From Paenibacillus glycanilyticus (GTDB lineage: Bacteria > Bacillota > Bacilli > Paenibacillales > Paenibacillaceae), in contig NZ_JAMBNP010000013.1 of the NCBI RefSeq assembly GCF_023715145.1, forward strand, positions 62,001 to 126,000: a DNA stretch of 64,000 bases, given 5' to 3'. A program made the position numbers and the translations under genes. Under the pieces are notes generated by a model that did no database searches, was not told the DNA's origin, and saw nothing but the letters and a program-made list of their open reading frames with translations. Shown piece after piece: positions 25,612 to 34,674 of this stretch (position 1 is the first letter of the stretch; each line of letters opens with the position of its first letter).

Positions 25612-26711
25612 AAGCTCTCTTCCTTCCCGACTCTCTGGCCGTACGCCAGCGCAAGCCATCCAAGCAAAGGAAAAATAAACATGACATAGAGCCTGAAACC
25701 GATTGTTAATAGGGTAATCTCTTCAACAGTCCTCCAGGAGGTCAACAGGGTTGCTGCCGTATATACGGCCAAGAAGGCCAACGCATAAATAATGCGTATA
25801 TTCGCCCTTGGTATTAAGCCGCTAAACATTTCGCCTACGGCGCGCAGCTTCAGAGCCATAATAACCAAAATGTAGAACATCGTTACGGATACAAAAATAG
25901 CGGTCAAGTTCTCAACCAAAACCCAATAATGAGATATGGCATCCATTTTGGAAATGAAGGGGAATGTCAGGCGCTTGCTTAATTCTCTCCCGAAAGTCAC
26001 AATCGGCAAATAAATATGCCCGGCGATAAAAGGGAGCCCGCACAGAATGGCCGTCGCATACGCCTTCCAGGCACGCCGTGCCGACTGCCCTGTATAGGGT
26101 CCAATAAACGATGTAATAACAAACCCCATCCACATAAACGATCCGGCATAGAAGCTTTTATCGTAGAAGAAGTCGCCGTTTGTTCTGATCCATGGAGCAC
26201 CAAGCGTCCAATGGACATCGCTTAGACCAACAATCAACAACCCCAAAGTTAACAGCACGGTGAACAGGAAAAACACCCTGGCCGCCCGCACGATAGGCAT
26301 CATCCCGGCTAAGGCGAGTACAGCCGGAGCAAGGAGCATTCCGTTCAGAAAGGCTATCGGGGTGGTAGGAAGCATCGTCATCGTGATCATTTCCGAGTAT
26401 GCCCTCAGCATAGTGACGAGAGCCGCAAATAAAAACAGAAATACGGGCAAGCAGATGATACATGTCCAGACCACGCCTATAGAGGCAATTATTCGGGCTA
26501 AAAGCTTCTCTCCGTTTAGTCGAGCCAGCAGCCTGCTGTACATCCAAGAGCTAAGAAGAGCACCAATTGCCCATATCACTAACGGAATCCAATAAGCCCC
26601 TTCCGTGCTGCGAATGATGAAGCATGGGTAGATGAAGCCTGCCGCCGCGCCTGTATACAGCATTTGAATGACCAGCATGTCATAACCGCCGATGGTTGAT
26701 AAGCGCTTCAT
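25608..26711 (-). CDS. Spore germination protein GerB family (permease-like subunit)
   Basis: A 367-residue protein with about ten membrane segments, GerAB/GerKB type. It follows gerA by 30 nt and overlaps gerC by 4 nt (ATGA), the standard arrangement of a tricistronic germinant receptor operon. Within the receptor it is the likely ligand-recognition or channel subunit; the germinant cannot be deduced. Confidence 0.93.
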   Translation of the reverse strand: MKRLSTIGGYDMLVIQMLYTGAAAGFIYPCFIIRSTEGAYWIPLVIWAIGALLSSWMYSRLLARLNGEKLLARIIASIGVVWTCIICLPVFLFLFAALVTMLRAYSEMITMTMLPTTPIAFLNGMLLAPAVLALAGMMPIVRAARVFFLFTVLLTLGLLIVGLSDVHWTLGAPWIRTNGDFFYDKSFYAGSFMWMGFVITSFIGPYTGQSARRAWKAYATAILCGLPFIAGHIYLPIVTFGRELSKRLTFPFISKMDAISHYWVLVENLTAIFVSVTMFYILVIMALKLRAVGEMFSGLIPRANIRIIYALAFLAVYTAATLLTSWRTVEEITLLTIGFRLYVMFIFPLLGWLALAYGQRVGKEESL

Positions 26712-26741
26712 AATACGCTCCTTTCAGATCGAATGAAATGG

Positions 26742-28112
26742 CTAGGTCAGCTTTCTCTTCTTCGGCCATAAGGAATTAAGATAAGGAGTCCCAAACGTTT
26801 CTAGGCAGCTAAGATAGATAGTCAAACAGGCAAAGCAGAAAACAATGCCCAAAAGTCCGGCGATGGAAGCTCCAACTACAATGAAATACTTCAGAATCCG
26901 TTGTACAAGCCCCATCTGGTAATCAATCACGATAAAGTTTGTAATGGCCGTGGCGGCCACAATGATAATAAGCAGGTTGCTCACGATATTCGCCTGGATG
27001 ATCGCCTGTCCAAGGACTACGCCCCCAACCATGGTAACCGTCGAGCTGACGGTTTTGGGCAACCGCAAGCCAGCCTCCGTTATAAAGTCAATCATGATGA
27101 GCATAAGAAACGTCTCCACGAAGACAGGGTAAGGCACGCCTTCCCGGCTAGCAGCCGCTGCCAGACTAATCTCCAGACGATTGACGTCAACATTTATTGA
27201 GGTCAGCGCGACGTATACAGCCGGAAGAAATAAATTAATGAACATAGCCATAAACCGCAGAGTAAGAAGGAAATAAGTAACATAAGGATTTACATATTTA
27301 TCTTCGGGGGAATGCCAGAAATCGGTATATACCGAAGGAACGCTTAATGCGAACGGGGACCCGTCAATCATGATAATGGCCTTGCCTTTAAGCAGATCCA
27401 TCGAGACGCGGTCTGGTCTTTCGGTGGATATCGCCAAGGGAAACAGATGCATTCTTTTCCGAGACATCAGTAGACGCAAGAATTGCGCGCTGTCCTGAAT
27501 GGCCTCCGTCCGGATGCTCGCCATTCGTTCTTTGAGCTGGGACAACAGGTCAGGATCAATCGCATCCGCATAAAAAAACAGGGCAACGCGTGTATGACTA
27601 GCCGTGCCGATAACGGTTTCCCACATTTTCAGCTTGGAAGAATGAATCTGTTGTCTGATCAAGGCGGTGTTCACGTCAAGACTTTCGATAAAGGCATTCA
27701 TCGGGCCTTGTAGCACATTTTCGGTAATGGGAGAACCGATGGCTCTTTGCTGATTTTCCGATAATTGCAGAATCAGACCTTCAGATGACTTCAGCTTGCA
27801 TAGAATAGCAAAGCCGTTGCACACCGCTGCTTCGCAGCGCTGAAAATCCCCCTCGCTCAGACCGGCTCCGCTATATCGGGCAAGCCTAAAGGACAAATCT
27901 CCCCCGTTGTCGTCTACCAGCAAAAAATCCAGCTTTTGCGCAGAGCAAAGGGATTGAAAGTAGCACAAATACAATTCGTCATCTTCAACGGTTCCAACCA
28001 ACGCCGCTTTGAAATCGCTCGAATCCGCAAATGCTTCTCTTAACAGATCCAGCAAAGGAACCGAATCTTGTCTTTCGTTCAGACTATATAGAGATGAAAG
28101 AATATCGGACAA
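26742..28112 (-). CDS. Spore germination protein GerA family (receptor A subunit)
   Basis: A 456-residue A subunit, shorter at the N-terminus than the 530-residue paralogue at 158-1750. The soluble half contains GPMNAFIESLDVNTALIRQ, close to the family hallmark in which a long helical domain precedes the membrane domain. Five to six membrane segments follow from about residue 285, with the family-typical AASREGVPYPVFVETFLM and TVTMVGGVVLGQAIIQA. The start is TTG at 28112, supported by GAGGAGG 8 nt upstream. It is the first gene of the A-B-C operon; no clear forespore (sigma G) promoter could be assigned in 28113-28226. Confidence 0.92.
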   Translation of the reverse strand: MSDILSSLYSLNERQDSVPLLDLLREAFADSSDFKAALVGTVEDDELYLCYFQSLCSAQKLDFLLVDDNGGDLSFRLARYSGAGLSEGDFQRCEAAVCNGFAILCKLKSSEGLILQLSENQQRAIGSPITENVLQGPMNAFIESLDVNTALIRQQIHSSKLKMWETVIGTASHTRVALFFYADAIDPDLLSQLKERMASIRTEAIQDSAQFLRLLMSRKRMHLFPLAISTERPDRVSMDLLKGKAIIMIDGSPFALSVPSVYTDFWHSPEDKYVNPYVTYFLLTLRFMAMFINLFLPAVYVALTSINVDVNRLEISLAAAASREGVPYPVFVETFLMLIMIDFITEAGLRLPKTVSSTVTMVGGVVLGQAIIQANIVSNLLIIIVAATAITNFIVIDYQMGLVQRILKYFIVVGASIAGLLGIVFCFACLTIYLSCLETFGTPYLNSLWPKKRKLT

Positions 28113-28220
28113 TATTACATCCTCCTCAAATTACCTGATTATGGAGTCATCGATTATTCTTTCCAAAATAATCCGAAGCATGTATGGCTCAAAAGCGGGT
28201 GGATTTTCTAGCATTCAATA

Positions 28221-28251
28221 AAAAAAGAGAGCGTCTCGTTGAGACGCTCTC
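28221..28251 (-). terminator. Intrinsic terminator of the rlmCD gene
   Basis: A perfect 11-bp stem GAGAGCGTCTC/GAGACGCTCTC (28227-28237, 28241-28251), 3-nt loop, then on the minus strand a seven-U run. It lies 15 nt beyond the stop at 28266. Confidence 0.93.
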
Positions 28252-28265
28252 CTCTTGTCATCTTA

Positions 28266-29786
28266 TTAATCTATTTTCTTCATCCACACAACGCTCTCCA
28301 CGTGGCTCGTCCACGGAAACATATCAACCGGCGTAACCTCCACCGTCTTATAACCCCCGTCTTCGAGCGTGCGAAGATCGCGCGCCAAAGTCGATGGATT
28401 GCAGCTGACATATACAACCCGCTCCGGCTGCATCTTCAGGATCGTATCCAGCAGCGCCGGGTCGCAGCCCTTGCGCGGCGGATCTACGACGATGACGTCG
28501 GGGATAATGCCTTCCTCGCGCCAACGAGGGATAACAACCTCTGCCGGTCCTGCCTCGAAGGAGGCATTATTAATGCCGTTCAGCTCCGCATTGCGCTTCG
28601 CGTCTTCGATCGCTTCAGGCACAATCTCTACGCCATACACGCGACCGGCCTTGCGGGCGAGGAAGAGCGAAATTGTCCCGATGCCGCAGTAAGCATCAAT
28701 AACCGACTCCGTTCCGGTAAGCTGCGCATAGTCTACGGCTTTACGGTACAATTCAACCGTCTGCGCGGGGTTTACTTGATAGAACGACCGCGCCGAGATC
28801 GCGAACCGGATGCCGTCCAGCTCGTCATAGATGACCTCGCTGCCCCATAGCACGCGGGTCTCATCGCCAAAGATGACATTCGTATCGCGAGTATTCACGT
28901 TCTGCACGATACTCTTCACTTCCGGCAGCGCCGCGCGGATCCGCTCTACCCACTGTTCCGCTTTAGGAAGCTTGCGCCCGTTTGTAACGAGCACGATCAT
29001 AATCTCGCCGCTCACAAAGCCCGTCCGGGTCATGACATGGCGGAGCAGCCCTTGACCGGACTCCTCGTCATACGCGGGTACCCCCAGCTCGCGTCCAATG
29101 GTCTTCACGATGCGGACCACTTCGTCGTTCCGGTCATGCTGAATATGGCATTCGTCCGTGTCGATAATGCGGTGACTGCCCTTGGCATAAAAGCCCGCGA
29201 TCAGCTCCCCATCTCCCGCCGAAGCACCTACCGGCACTTGTGCTTTGTTGCGGTAACGCCAAGGCTCGCTCATGCCGACCGTTGGATGAACAATAATCCC
29301 GCCCGGCTCCGCCGCGGCTTCTCCCGCAATCTGCAGCTTCCCAATCCGCTCCAGTGCATCAACAACATGCTGCCGTTTCCAGTTCAGCTGTGCGGTATAA
29401 TCCATATGCTGCAGCTGGCAGCCGCCGCATTTGTCGTAGATACCGCATACCGGAACTACGCGGTCCGCGCTTGCATCCAGCAGCTCTTGAAGGCGGGCGT
29501 AGCCGTAGGCTTTTTTTACCTTCATCACTTTGGCCCTTACCCGTTCCCCCGGGAGCGCCCCCTGAATAAACAGGGTATATCCGTCAGCCTTGCCCACTCC
29601 TTCTCCGTCATGGGTCAGACCGATGATATCGACAACCACTTCATCGTTCTTTTGGACCGGCGCATCTACGACGGCCTGCGAGGCTGGAGCCCTTCTCGCT
29701 CCTCCGTTCTTCCGGCCGCCCGCCGCTGCCTGCGTATTACCTCTTCTATTTGAACCCGCATTACGCGTTTGATTTCTATTCATCAT
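28266..29786 (-). CDS. rlmCD: 23S rRNA (uracil-C5)-methyltransferase RlmCD
   Basis: A 506-residue SAM-dependent enzyme of the RumA/TrmA family that makes m5U in 23S rRNA (U747 and U1939 in the B. subtilis homologue YefA). After a basic, low-complexity N-terminal extension (about 45 residues) comes a TRAM RNA-binding domain (45-110), then the iron-sulfur Cys set in PVCGIYDKCGGCQLQH, and a Rossmann methyltransferase domain with VIDAYCGIGTISLFLA, VDPPRKGCD and the catalytic Cys in YVSCNPSTLARDL. Start ATG at 29786 (ATG ATG). It lies just downstream of dgkB, as yefA and yerQ do in B. subtilis. Confidence 0.93.
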   Translation of the reverse strand: MMNRNQTRNAGSNRRGNTQAAAGGRKNGGARRAPASQAVVDAPVQKNDEVVVDIIGLTHDGEGVGKADGYTLFIQGALPGERVRAKVMKVKKAYGYARLQELLDASADRVVPVCGIYDKCGGCQLQHMDYTAQLNWKRQHVVDALERIGKLQIAGEAAAEPGGIIVHPTVGMSEPWRYRNKAQVPVGASAGDGELIAGFYAKGSHRIIDTDECHIQHDRNDEVVRIVKTIGRELGVPAYDEESGQGLLRHVMTRTGFVSGEIMIVLVTNGRKLPKAEQWVERIRAALPEVKSIVQNVNTRDTNVIFGDETRVLWGSEVIYDELDGIRFAISARSFYQVNPAQTVELYRKAVDYAQLTGTESVIDAYCGIGTISLFLARKAGRVYGVEIVPEAIEDAKRNAELNGINNASFEAGPAEVVIPRWREEGIIPDVIVVDPPRKGCDPALLDTILKMQPERVVYVSCNPSTLARDLRTLEDGGYKTVEVTPVDMFPWTSHVESVVWMKKID

Positions 29787-29897
29787 TGCTCCCGCTTCCT
29801 CATGCTATTATCCCTATAGTGTAATGCATCTGATAAAAGAAATAAACCTCCGACAGCAAGCCCCAGGCTCACTATTAGAGGTTTCTTCCAACTGCTA

Positions 29898-30812
29898 TTA
29901 ACGATTCCGATAGGAAGCTTCGCCATGCTCATCGGCAAAAATCTGCAGATGCGACGGCAGCACCGAGAACGTAAACGGCAGCGTACCGCCGTACTCACCA
30001 TCCAGGTTAATCTGCACATAACTTGGCGAGGTCACCTTCATCTTATTGGTCCGGAAATGAATGACATGGGAATCATTCAAATGCTCGCCCCGAAGCGCAA
30101 GCGTAGCAATCCGGATAAACTCCGCAAGGTTGCACTTCCTCAGAAGCACAACGTCAAACAGCCCGTCATCAGGCTTTGCATCCGGCGCCAGCTTCTCAAA
30201 TCCGCCAACCGAGTTGCTGTTGCAAATGAGGAACAGCATAAATTCCTCATGGAAGCTGCCCACACCCTCTGCTTCAATGACAAGCTCCGTCGGGCTTAAG
30301 CGGGTCATCTTCTCTAAGCCTTTCAAATAATACGCCAGCTGCCCGATCATCGTCTTCAGCTTAATCGGCACATCATAGGTCAGCTCGGTCAGAGAGCCGC
30401 CTCCGGCAATATTAATGAAATAACGCTCATTCGCTTGACCAACGTCAATCGGCCGCGTGTAATTCTGAATAATAAGATCGCAGGCATATTCCCAATGCTT
30501 CGGGATGCCCATCGCCCGGGCAAAATCGTTCGTTGTCCCAAGCGGCAAAATACCAAGCGGAGGTCTATTCGGCTTATTCGCAAGCCCGTTAATGACCTCA
30601 TAGATCGTCCCGTCACCGCCCGCCGCGATGATCAGATCATAATCCCGGTCCGCCGCATCCGCTGCGGCAAGCGTAGCATCGCCTGCCCCAATTGTCGCAT
30701 GGCAGCTTGTTTCGATACCCGCCTGATCAAGCTTCTGCAGAATATCCGGGAGACGCCGCTTCATCTCTTCTCTTCCCGATGTCGGATTGTAAATCAATCT
30801 TGCACGCTTCAT
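29898..30812 (-). CDS. dgkB: Diacylglycerol kinase (DgkB/YerQ)
   Basis: A 304-residue lipid kinase of the DAGK_cat family that phosphorylates diacylglycerol, recycling lipid left by lipoteichoic acid synthesis back to phosphatidic acid. Visible motifs are the N-terminal RLIYNPTSGRE, the nucleotide motif AAGGDGTIYEVINGL near residue 65 and LGILPLGTTNDFARA near 90. Length and motif spacing match B. subtilis DgkB. It lies between the CbiX-like gene and rlmCD, all on the minus strand with short gaps. Confidence 0.93.
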   Translation of the reverse strand: MKRARLIYNPTSGREEMKRRLPDILQKLDQAGIETSCHATIGAGDATLAAADAADRDYDLIIAAGGDGTIYEVINGLANKPNRPPLGILPLGTTNDFARAMGIPKHWEYACDLIIQNYTRPIDVGQANERYFINIAGGGSLTELTYDVPIKLKTMIGQLAYYLKGLEKMTRLSPTELVIEAEGVGSFHEEFMLFLICNSNSVGGFEKLAPDAKPDDGLFDVVLLRKCNLAEFIRIATLALRGEHLNDSHVIHFRTNKMKVTSPSYVQINLDGEYGGTLPFTFSVLPSHLQIFADEHGEASYRNR

Positions 30813-30847
30813 CGATTAACCCACCATTTCTTTCAAAAGACGGTCAT

Positions 30848-31612
30848 TTACTTCGCCTGAAGCCAGGCCGTCATTCGCCGCTCCAGCCACCGCTCAATTG
30901 CCGGATGAGGCAGCATCGCCTGCCCGTTATACCGGTAATCCAGACCTCGTAACCGCGATGGAATGACCGTATTCGTAAAATAACCCTTGCTCAAAAACAA
31001 AGGAACGACGATCACCGCTTCATCCGGACGCTCCTCTTGCAGAGCTCTCAAATGATCCGCCGCCTGATCAGGCAGCAGCATCGCCGTCGCGAAGTGGGCA
31101 AAGCCGCCCAGCTTCCGCAGCCGTTCCCCGAGCTGGTTCAGACCGTGCTGCCAGCGCTCATGAAAGACCTTTTCCTTGCTTCCATGGGCAATGAGCATGA
31201 CCGTCTCTGCTTCAGGATCGATAGACAGCGGCTTAATATTCGACAGCAGCAGCTCCGCAATATCGGGATCATCGTCAATCGGCATGCCGTAATGAACCTT
31301 GGCGTTCACCCGAAAGGTTCCAAGATCGCCTTCAAGCTCGGCTGCCGGCGGCAGACCAAATGCCTGCCCGATTTCATCGACATGCGTGCTGCCGGACGAA
31401 ATGAACAAAGGCAGTACGAATAAATCCGTAACTCCCTGCTGCTCTAACGCATCTATACCATCCTGAATCAAACGGCCTTCAACGATTTCGAGAAAAGAAG
31501 AATAAACCGGCACACGCGCAGAAGCAGCTGCAGCCTCTACCGCCTGATCAACCAGCCGAACCCATTCTGCTTCTCTCGAACCATGACTGATCACGAGAAT
31601 GCCTGGTTTCAT
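30848..31612 (-). CDS. CbiX/SirB-type sirohydrochlorin chelatase-like protein
   Basis: A 254-residue protein made of two CbiX-like halves. The N-terminal half has GILVISHGSREAEW, VYSSFLEI and GSTHVDEIGQA; the C-terminal half starts LIAHGSKEKVFHE. Class II chelatases of this kind insert cobalt, nickel or iron into sirohydrochlorin using His residues such as those in the SHGS and STHVDEI motifs, which are present. No other siroheme or cobalamin genes are nearby, so the metal and tetrapyrrole cannot be settled from context. It starts 4 nt after the yerC stop with a poor ribosome-binding site, implying translational coupling to yerC. Confidence 0.85.
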   Translation of the reverse strand: MKPGILVISHGSREAEWVRLVDQAVEAAAASARVPVYSSFLEIVEGRLIQDGIDALEQQGVTDLFVLPLFISSGSTHVDEIGQAFGLPPAAELEGDLGTFRVNAKVHYGMPIDDDPDIAELLLSNIKPLSIDPEAETVMLIAHGSKEKVFHERWQHGLNQLGERLRKLGGFAHFATAMLLPDQAADHLRALQEERPDEAVIVVPLFLSKGYFTNTVIPSRLRGLDYRYNGQAMLPHPAIERWLERRMTAWLQAK

Positions 31613-31616
31613 GACA

Positions 31617-31907
31617 CTATCTGCCTAAACGCTCTAAAGTCATTTTATACCCATCGTTGCCATAATTCAAACAACGCTTAACCCGGGAGATCGTCGCCGT
31701 GCTTGCGCCGGTCTCTGCCTCGATTTGGTTATACGTGCTGCCCTTGCCGAGCATGCGCGCCACTTCCAAACGCTGCGACAGCGACTGGATTTCATTCACC
31801 GTGCACAAATCATCAAAAAAGATATAGCATTCCTCGACCGATTTCAATGTCAGGATGGCTTCGAATAATTGGTCAATCGCTTTATCGTTCAGCTTCTTAA
31901 GCTGCAT
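31617..31907 (-). CDS. yerC: YerC/TrpR-like DNA-binding protein
   Basis: A 96-residue helical protein of the YerC/YecD (TrpR superfamily) group. The core VNEIQSLSQRLEVARMLGKG followed by TYNQIEAETGASTATISRV is a helix-turn-helix very close to the TrpR type. Its regulatory role in Bacillus is not well defined. The start is set at ATG 31907 with GAGGAG 9 nt upstream; an ATG 6 bp earlier is too close to that site. It has a strong promoter at 31977-32005 and seems to drive the yerC-cbiX(-dgkB-rlmCD) group. Confidence 0.88.
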   Translation of the reverse strand: MQLKKLNDKAIDQLFEAILTLKSVEECYIFFDDLCTVNEIQSLSQRLEVARMLGKGSTYNQIEAETGASTATISRVKRCLNYGNDGYKMTLERLGR

Positions 31908-31976
31908 TATCATCCACTCCTCGGGGGCGTGATTACACGCGCATTTCAGGCATTATCATTAATGTCTAATGCTCTC

Positions 31977-32005
31977 ATTGTAGCTTTTTTAGGGGGCTTT
32001 TTCAA
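31977..32005 (-). promoter_or_regulatory. Predicted sigma-A promoter of yerC
   Basis: On the minus strand TTGAAA (32000-32005) and TACAAT (31977-31982) are separated by exactly 17 bp, about 70 bp upstream of yerC. The rest of the 343-bp divergent region (31908-32250) shows no further gene; the promoter of the plus-strand gene is not clear. Confidence 0.75.
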
Positions 32006-32250
32006 GCATCACCGTATTCACGCTTTACAGGATGGAAGAGAAGCCCGTAGGTTATTATCCACATTATTTATGTAAAATCGGGTCATTCGTCCAATCGCCA
32101 CGTTTGCCTATGCCATAGACTAATACCAAGAATACTTCCCTATACGGCATACGGGACCGGGCCTTGCGTGCAGGCTGACCGCCCCGGATGGAAGCGGACG
32201 GAGTAGGGAAGCCATTGTTCCATAAACTTTGATAAAAGGTTGTGATCCGC

Positions 32251-32820
32251 GTGAATTACCGGAACTACCCTGGTGGAGGCGGGCATCCAAACCCTCACCA
32301 GTATCCGCCGCACTCGCCGCATAGCGGCCATCACCGGCGCGGCTATGTTCGGAATCAAGCGAGCCAGGGAATGAACAGCTTCCAGAACCCCCTTGGCTTC
32401 GGTACCGACGGCGCGCCGATTCCACCTGCGCCTCCTGTCTTTTCAACCGAAGAGACTATTATACAAACAGAGGACAGCTTGCCTGTCGTTGTACCGGCAA
32501 CAGCGGCAGAACTGGTGGAGGCGACAACAACGACCAAATCCGGCAGCTTTAACATGCCGAGCTTGACTGACATTAAAGGCTTTGTCGACCGGATCGGCGG
32601 TCTGGACGGCATTCTGACCACAGTCGGCAAGGTTCAAAAGGTCGTATCCAGTGTGTCGCAGATGGCTCCTCTCGTCAAGGTTATTTTCGGCTCCTTCAAA
32701 AAAGACTCCAGCAGCGACTCCCTGGACGACGATATTGAAGTCGTGCCGAAGAAACGCAAACGCCGCAAGAAACCAACCGGCTCCGCAGGCCGCCGCCGCA
32801 AGCGGAAGCGGCAACGCTAA
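32251..32820 (+). CDS. Unknown basic protein, possibly YqfQ/VrrA-like (spore or surface associated)
   Basis: About 189 residues in three parts: a Gly/Pro/His/Tyr-rich N-terminus (NYPGGGGHPNPHQYPPHSP...), an acidic to neutral middle, a short predicted helical core (LTDIKGFVDRIGGLDGILTT followed by GKVQKVVSSVSQMAPLVKVI), and a strongly basic C-terminal tail of Lys/Arg clusters. The helical core followed by a Lys-rich tail recalls the YqfQ/VrrA group of low-complexity proteins, but I cannot confirm this. The tail suggests binding to nucleic acid or anionic wall polymer. The start is set at GTG 32251; the GTG at 32242 is too close to the AAAAGG ribosome-binding site. A strong terminator follows. 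Confidence 0.68.
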   Translation: MNYRNYPGGGGHPNPHQYPPHSPHSGHHRRGYVRNQASQGMNSFQNPLGFGTDGAPIPPAPPVFSTEETIIQTEDSLPVVVPATAAELVEATTTTKSGSFNMPSLTDIKGFVDRIGGLDGILTTVGKVQKVVSSVSQMAPLVKVIFGSFKKDSSSDSLDDDIEVVPKKRKRRKKPTGSAGRRRKRKRQR

Positions 32821-32837
32821 TTACAAAGTATGATGAA

Positions 32838-32880
32838 CCGCTCCGATTGCAGCCTTAGCTGTAATCGGAGTGGTTTTTTT
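32838..32880 (+). terminator. Intrinsic terminator after the basic protein gene
   Basis: A 15-pair stem (32838-32852 with 32859-32873, two G-U pairs), 6-nt loop and an eight-T run, 17 nt past the stop. Confidence 0.93.
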
Positions 32881-33263
32881 ATTTTGTCGAGTGATGACAT
32901 ATCTGTCCAAGCCCCTACATGACCTTTGACCTAACCGCAATGTCGAAAAATCCAATCAGGCCTCTTGCTACGAACCGCTATTCCGGATTTTTGCACAGAC
33001 GGCTCTCGTTTTTGACCATAACCTTCATAATTTTGGAATTTTAATCCAAAAGACTCATGAGGAATTCCTTAACTTCACCTACAATCATTATAACCTTATA
33101 ACTTTTATCCACCTGTTCTGCCCCACCTCTTCTCATGCTACCCTTCCATCCCCCGCCACCAGTTCCACCCTAAGCCGCTGCAGCATACATACCCAATCCT
33201 GCCCGTTTGGCCGATATAAGCTCGCAGAGTTTATATAAACCAATTTCTTAGGAGGAATAAATA
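32881..33263 (+). promoter_or_regulatory. Intergenic region upstream of the LPMO gene
   Basis: No gene seen. It holds a perfect palindrome TTTTGGA-N7-TCCAAAA (33031-33037, 33045-33051) that may be an operator, and the self-complementary GTTTATATAAAC (33229-33240) directly before the strong AGGAGG of the LPMO gene. No convincing -35/-10 pair was found. Confidence 0.4.
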
Positions 33264-34613
33264 ATGACCGTATTTCGATTATCGCGGCCTGCTCCAGCAA
33301 AACTATTGATGATCTGCGCTCTCCTCGTGCTCACCGCCATCTCGATGCTATTCACGAAGGACAAAGCGTATTCGCATGGCTATGTGGAAGGACCCGCCAG
33401 CCGGGCAGCGCTGTGCAAAAGCGGAGCCAATACCGATTGCGGAGCTATCGTGTATGAACCGCAAAGCTTGGAAGCGCCAAAGGGCTTCCCTGCCGCAGGA
33501 CCTGCCGACGGTAAAATCGCCAGCGCAAACGGAGCTTTTCCAAAGCTTGACGAACAATCCGCAACCCGCTGGGCGAAAGTAAACATCTCCTCCGGCACGA
33601 ATACCTTCACCTGGAAGCTGACGGCGAACCACTCCACCGCAAGCTGGAAGTATTACATCACCAAGCCAACCTGGAACCCGAATGCCGCGCTTACCCGCGA
33701 TTCGTTTGACCTGACGCCATTCTGCTCCGTTGCCTATAACGGTGCACAGCCGCCCTTCAGCTACTCCAACACCTGTAACGTTCCTCAGCGCAGCGGTTAT
33801 CAGGTCATTCTCGCCGTTTGGGAAGTTGCCGATACCGCCAACGCCTTCTATAACGTAATCGACGTGAATTTCACGGGAACAAATCCGGTCGACACGACAG
33901 CTCCTTCGGCACCAACTTCGCTTGCTGCAACTGCCACGGCAGCCACCAGCGTGACCTTGTCCTGGAACGCGTCAACCGATAATGTTGGCGTAACCGGCTA
34001 CAAAATCTATAGAGGCACTACTCTAGCGGCAACCACCTCAAGCACGGGAACAAGCTATACCGTTACCGGCTTGACCGCAAGCACGGCCTATACCTTCACA
34101 GTCAAGTCTATTGACGCTGCCGGGAACGAATCCGGCGCCAGCAACAGCTTAAGCGTCACAACAACAGCGCCGCCTGCCGTCGATACGACTGCACCTTCCG
34201 CTCCTGGCGGACTTCATATTATGGGCGCTCCAACCTCCTCCAGCTTGATGCTGATGTGGAGCCCGTCTACCGATAATGTAGCCGTTGCCGGCTATAAAAT
34301 TTACAACGGCTCGACACTCGTCACAACCACCTCCGGCAGCGCAACATCCTATACGGTGACCGGACTTGCGGCAAGCACAGCCTACAGCTTCTCGGTCTAT
34401 GCCATCGATGCGTCAGGCAACCAATCTACGGCAAGCACGGTCAGCGGCACGACCGCCGCTTCCACGGGTGCTCCCGCCTGGGCTGCCAATACTTCCTACG
34501 CGGTAGGCGCGCTAGTCACCTACAATGGCTCAACTTACAAATGCCTGCAGGCCCATACATCATTAACGGGGTGGGAGCCGGCGAATGTACCTGCGCTTTG
34601 GCAGCTTCAATAA
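33264..34613 (+). CDS. Secreted lytic polysaccharide monooxygenase (AA10) with two FnIII and one CBM5-type domain
   Basis: A 449-residue secreted copper enzyme that oxidatively cleaves crystalline polysaccharide, most likely chitin. A signal peptide (1-37) ends at KAYS, exposing His38 as the mature N-terminus, which with His123 (TANHSTASW) would form the copper histidine brace. The AA10 domain runs to about 210 and has paired Cys (ALCKSGANTDC and FCSVAYNG...NTCN). Two fibronectin type III domains (about 212-300 and 305-396) and a chitin-binding CBM5/12 module (about 404-449, with WAANTSYAVGALVTYNGSTY) follow. It is transcribed alone, with a near-perfect AGGAGGAATAA ribosome-binding site. Confidence 0.95.
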   Translation: MTVFRLSRPAPAKLLMICALLVLTAISMLFTKDKAYSHGYVEGPASRAALCKSGANTDCGAIVYEPQSLEAPKGFPAAGPADGKIASANGAFPKLDEQSATRWAKVNISSGTNTFTWKLTANHSTASWKYYITKPTWNPNAALTRDSFDLTPFCSVAYNGAQPPFSYSNTCNVPQRSGYQVILAVWEVADTANAFYNVIDVNFTGTNPVDTTAPSAPTSLAATATAATSVTLSWNASTDNVGVTGYKIYRGTTLAATTSSTGTSYTVTGLTASTAYTFTVKSIDAAGNESGASNSLSVTTTAPPAVDTTAPSAPGGLHIMGAPTSSSLMLMWSPSTDNVAVAGYKIYNGSTLVTTTSGSATSYTVTGLAASTAYSFSVYAIDASGNQSTASTVSGTTAASTGAPAWAANTSYAVGALVTYNGSTYKCLQAHTSLTGWEPANVPALWQLQ

Positions 34614-34629
34614 GCAGGTTTGGTCGAAA

Positions 34630-34664
34630 ACAAAAAAGTGCCGGGGAATCCATCCCCGGCACTT
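34630..34664. terminator. Bidirectional terminator between the LPMO and pit genes
   Basis: A perfect 12-bp stem AAGTGCCGGGGA/TCCCCGGCACTT (34636-34647, 34653-34664) with a six-A run on its left. It gives a good U-run for the minus-strand pit gene and a weaker one for the LPMO gene. Confidence 0.88.
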
Positions 34665-34674
34665 TCCTTATCTC

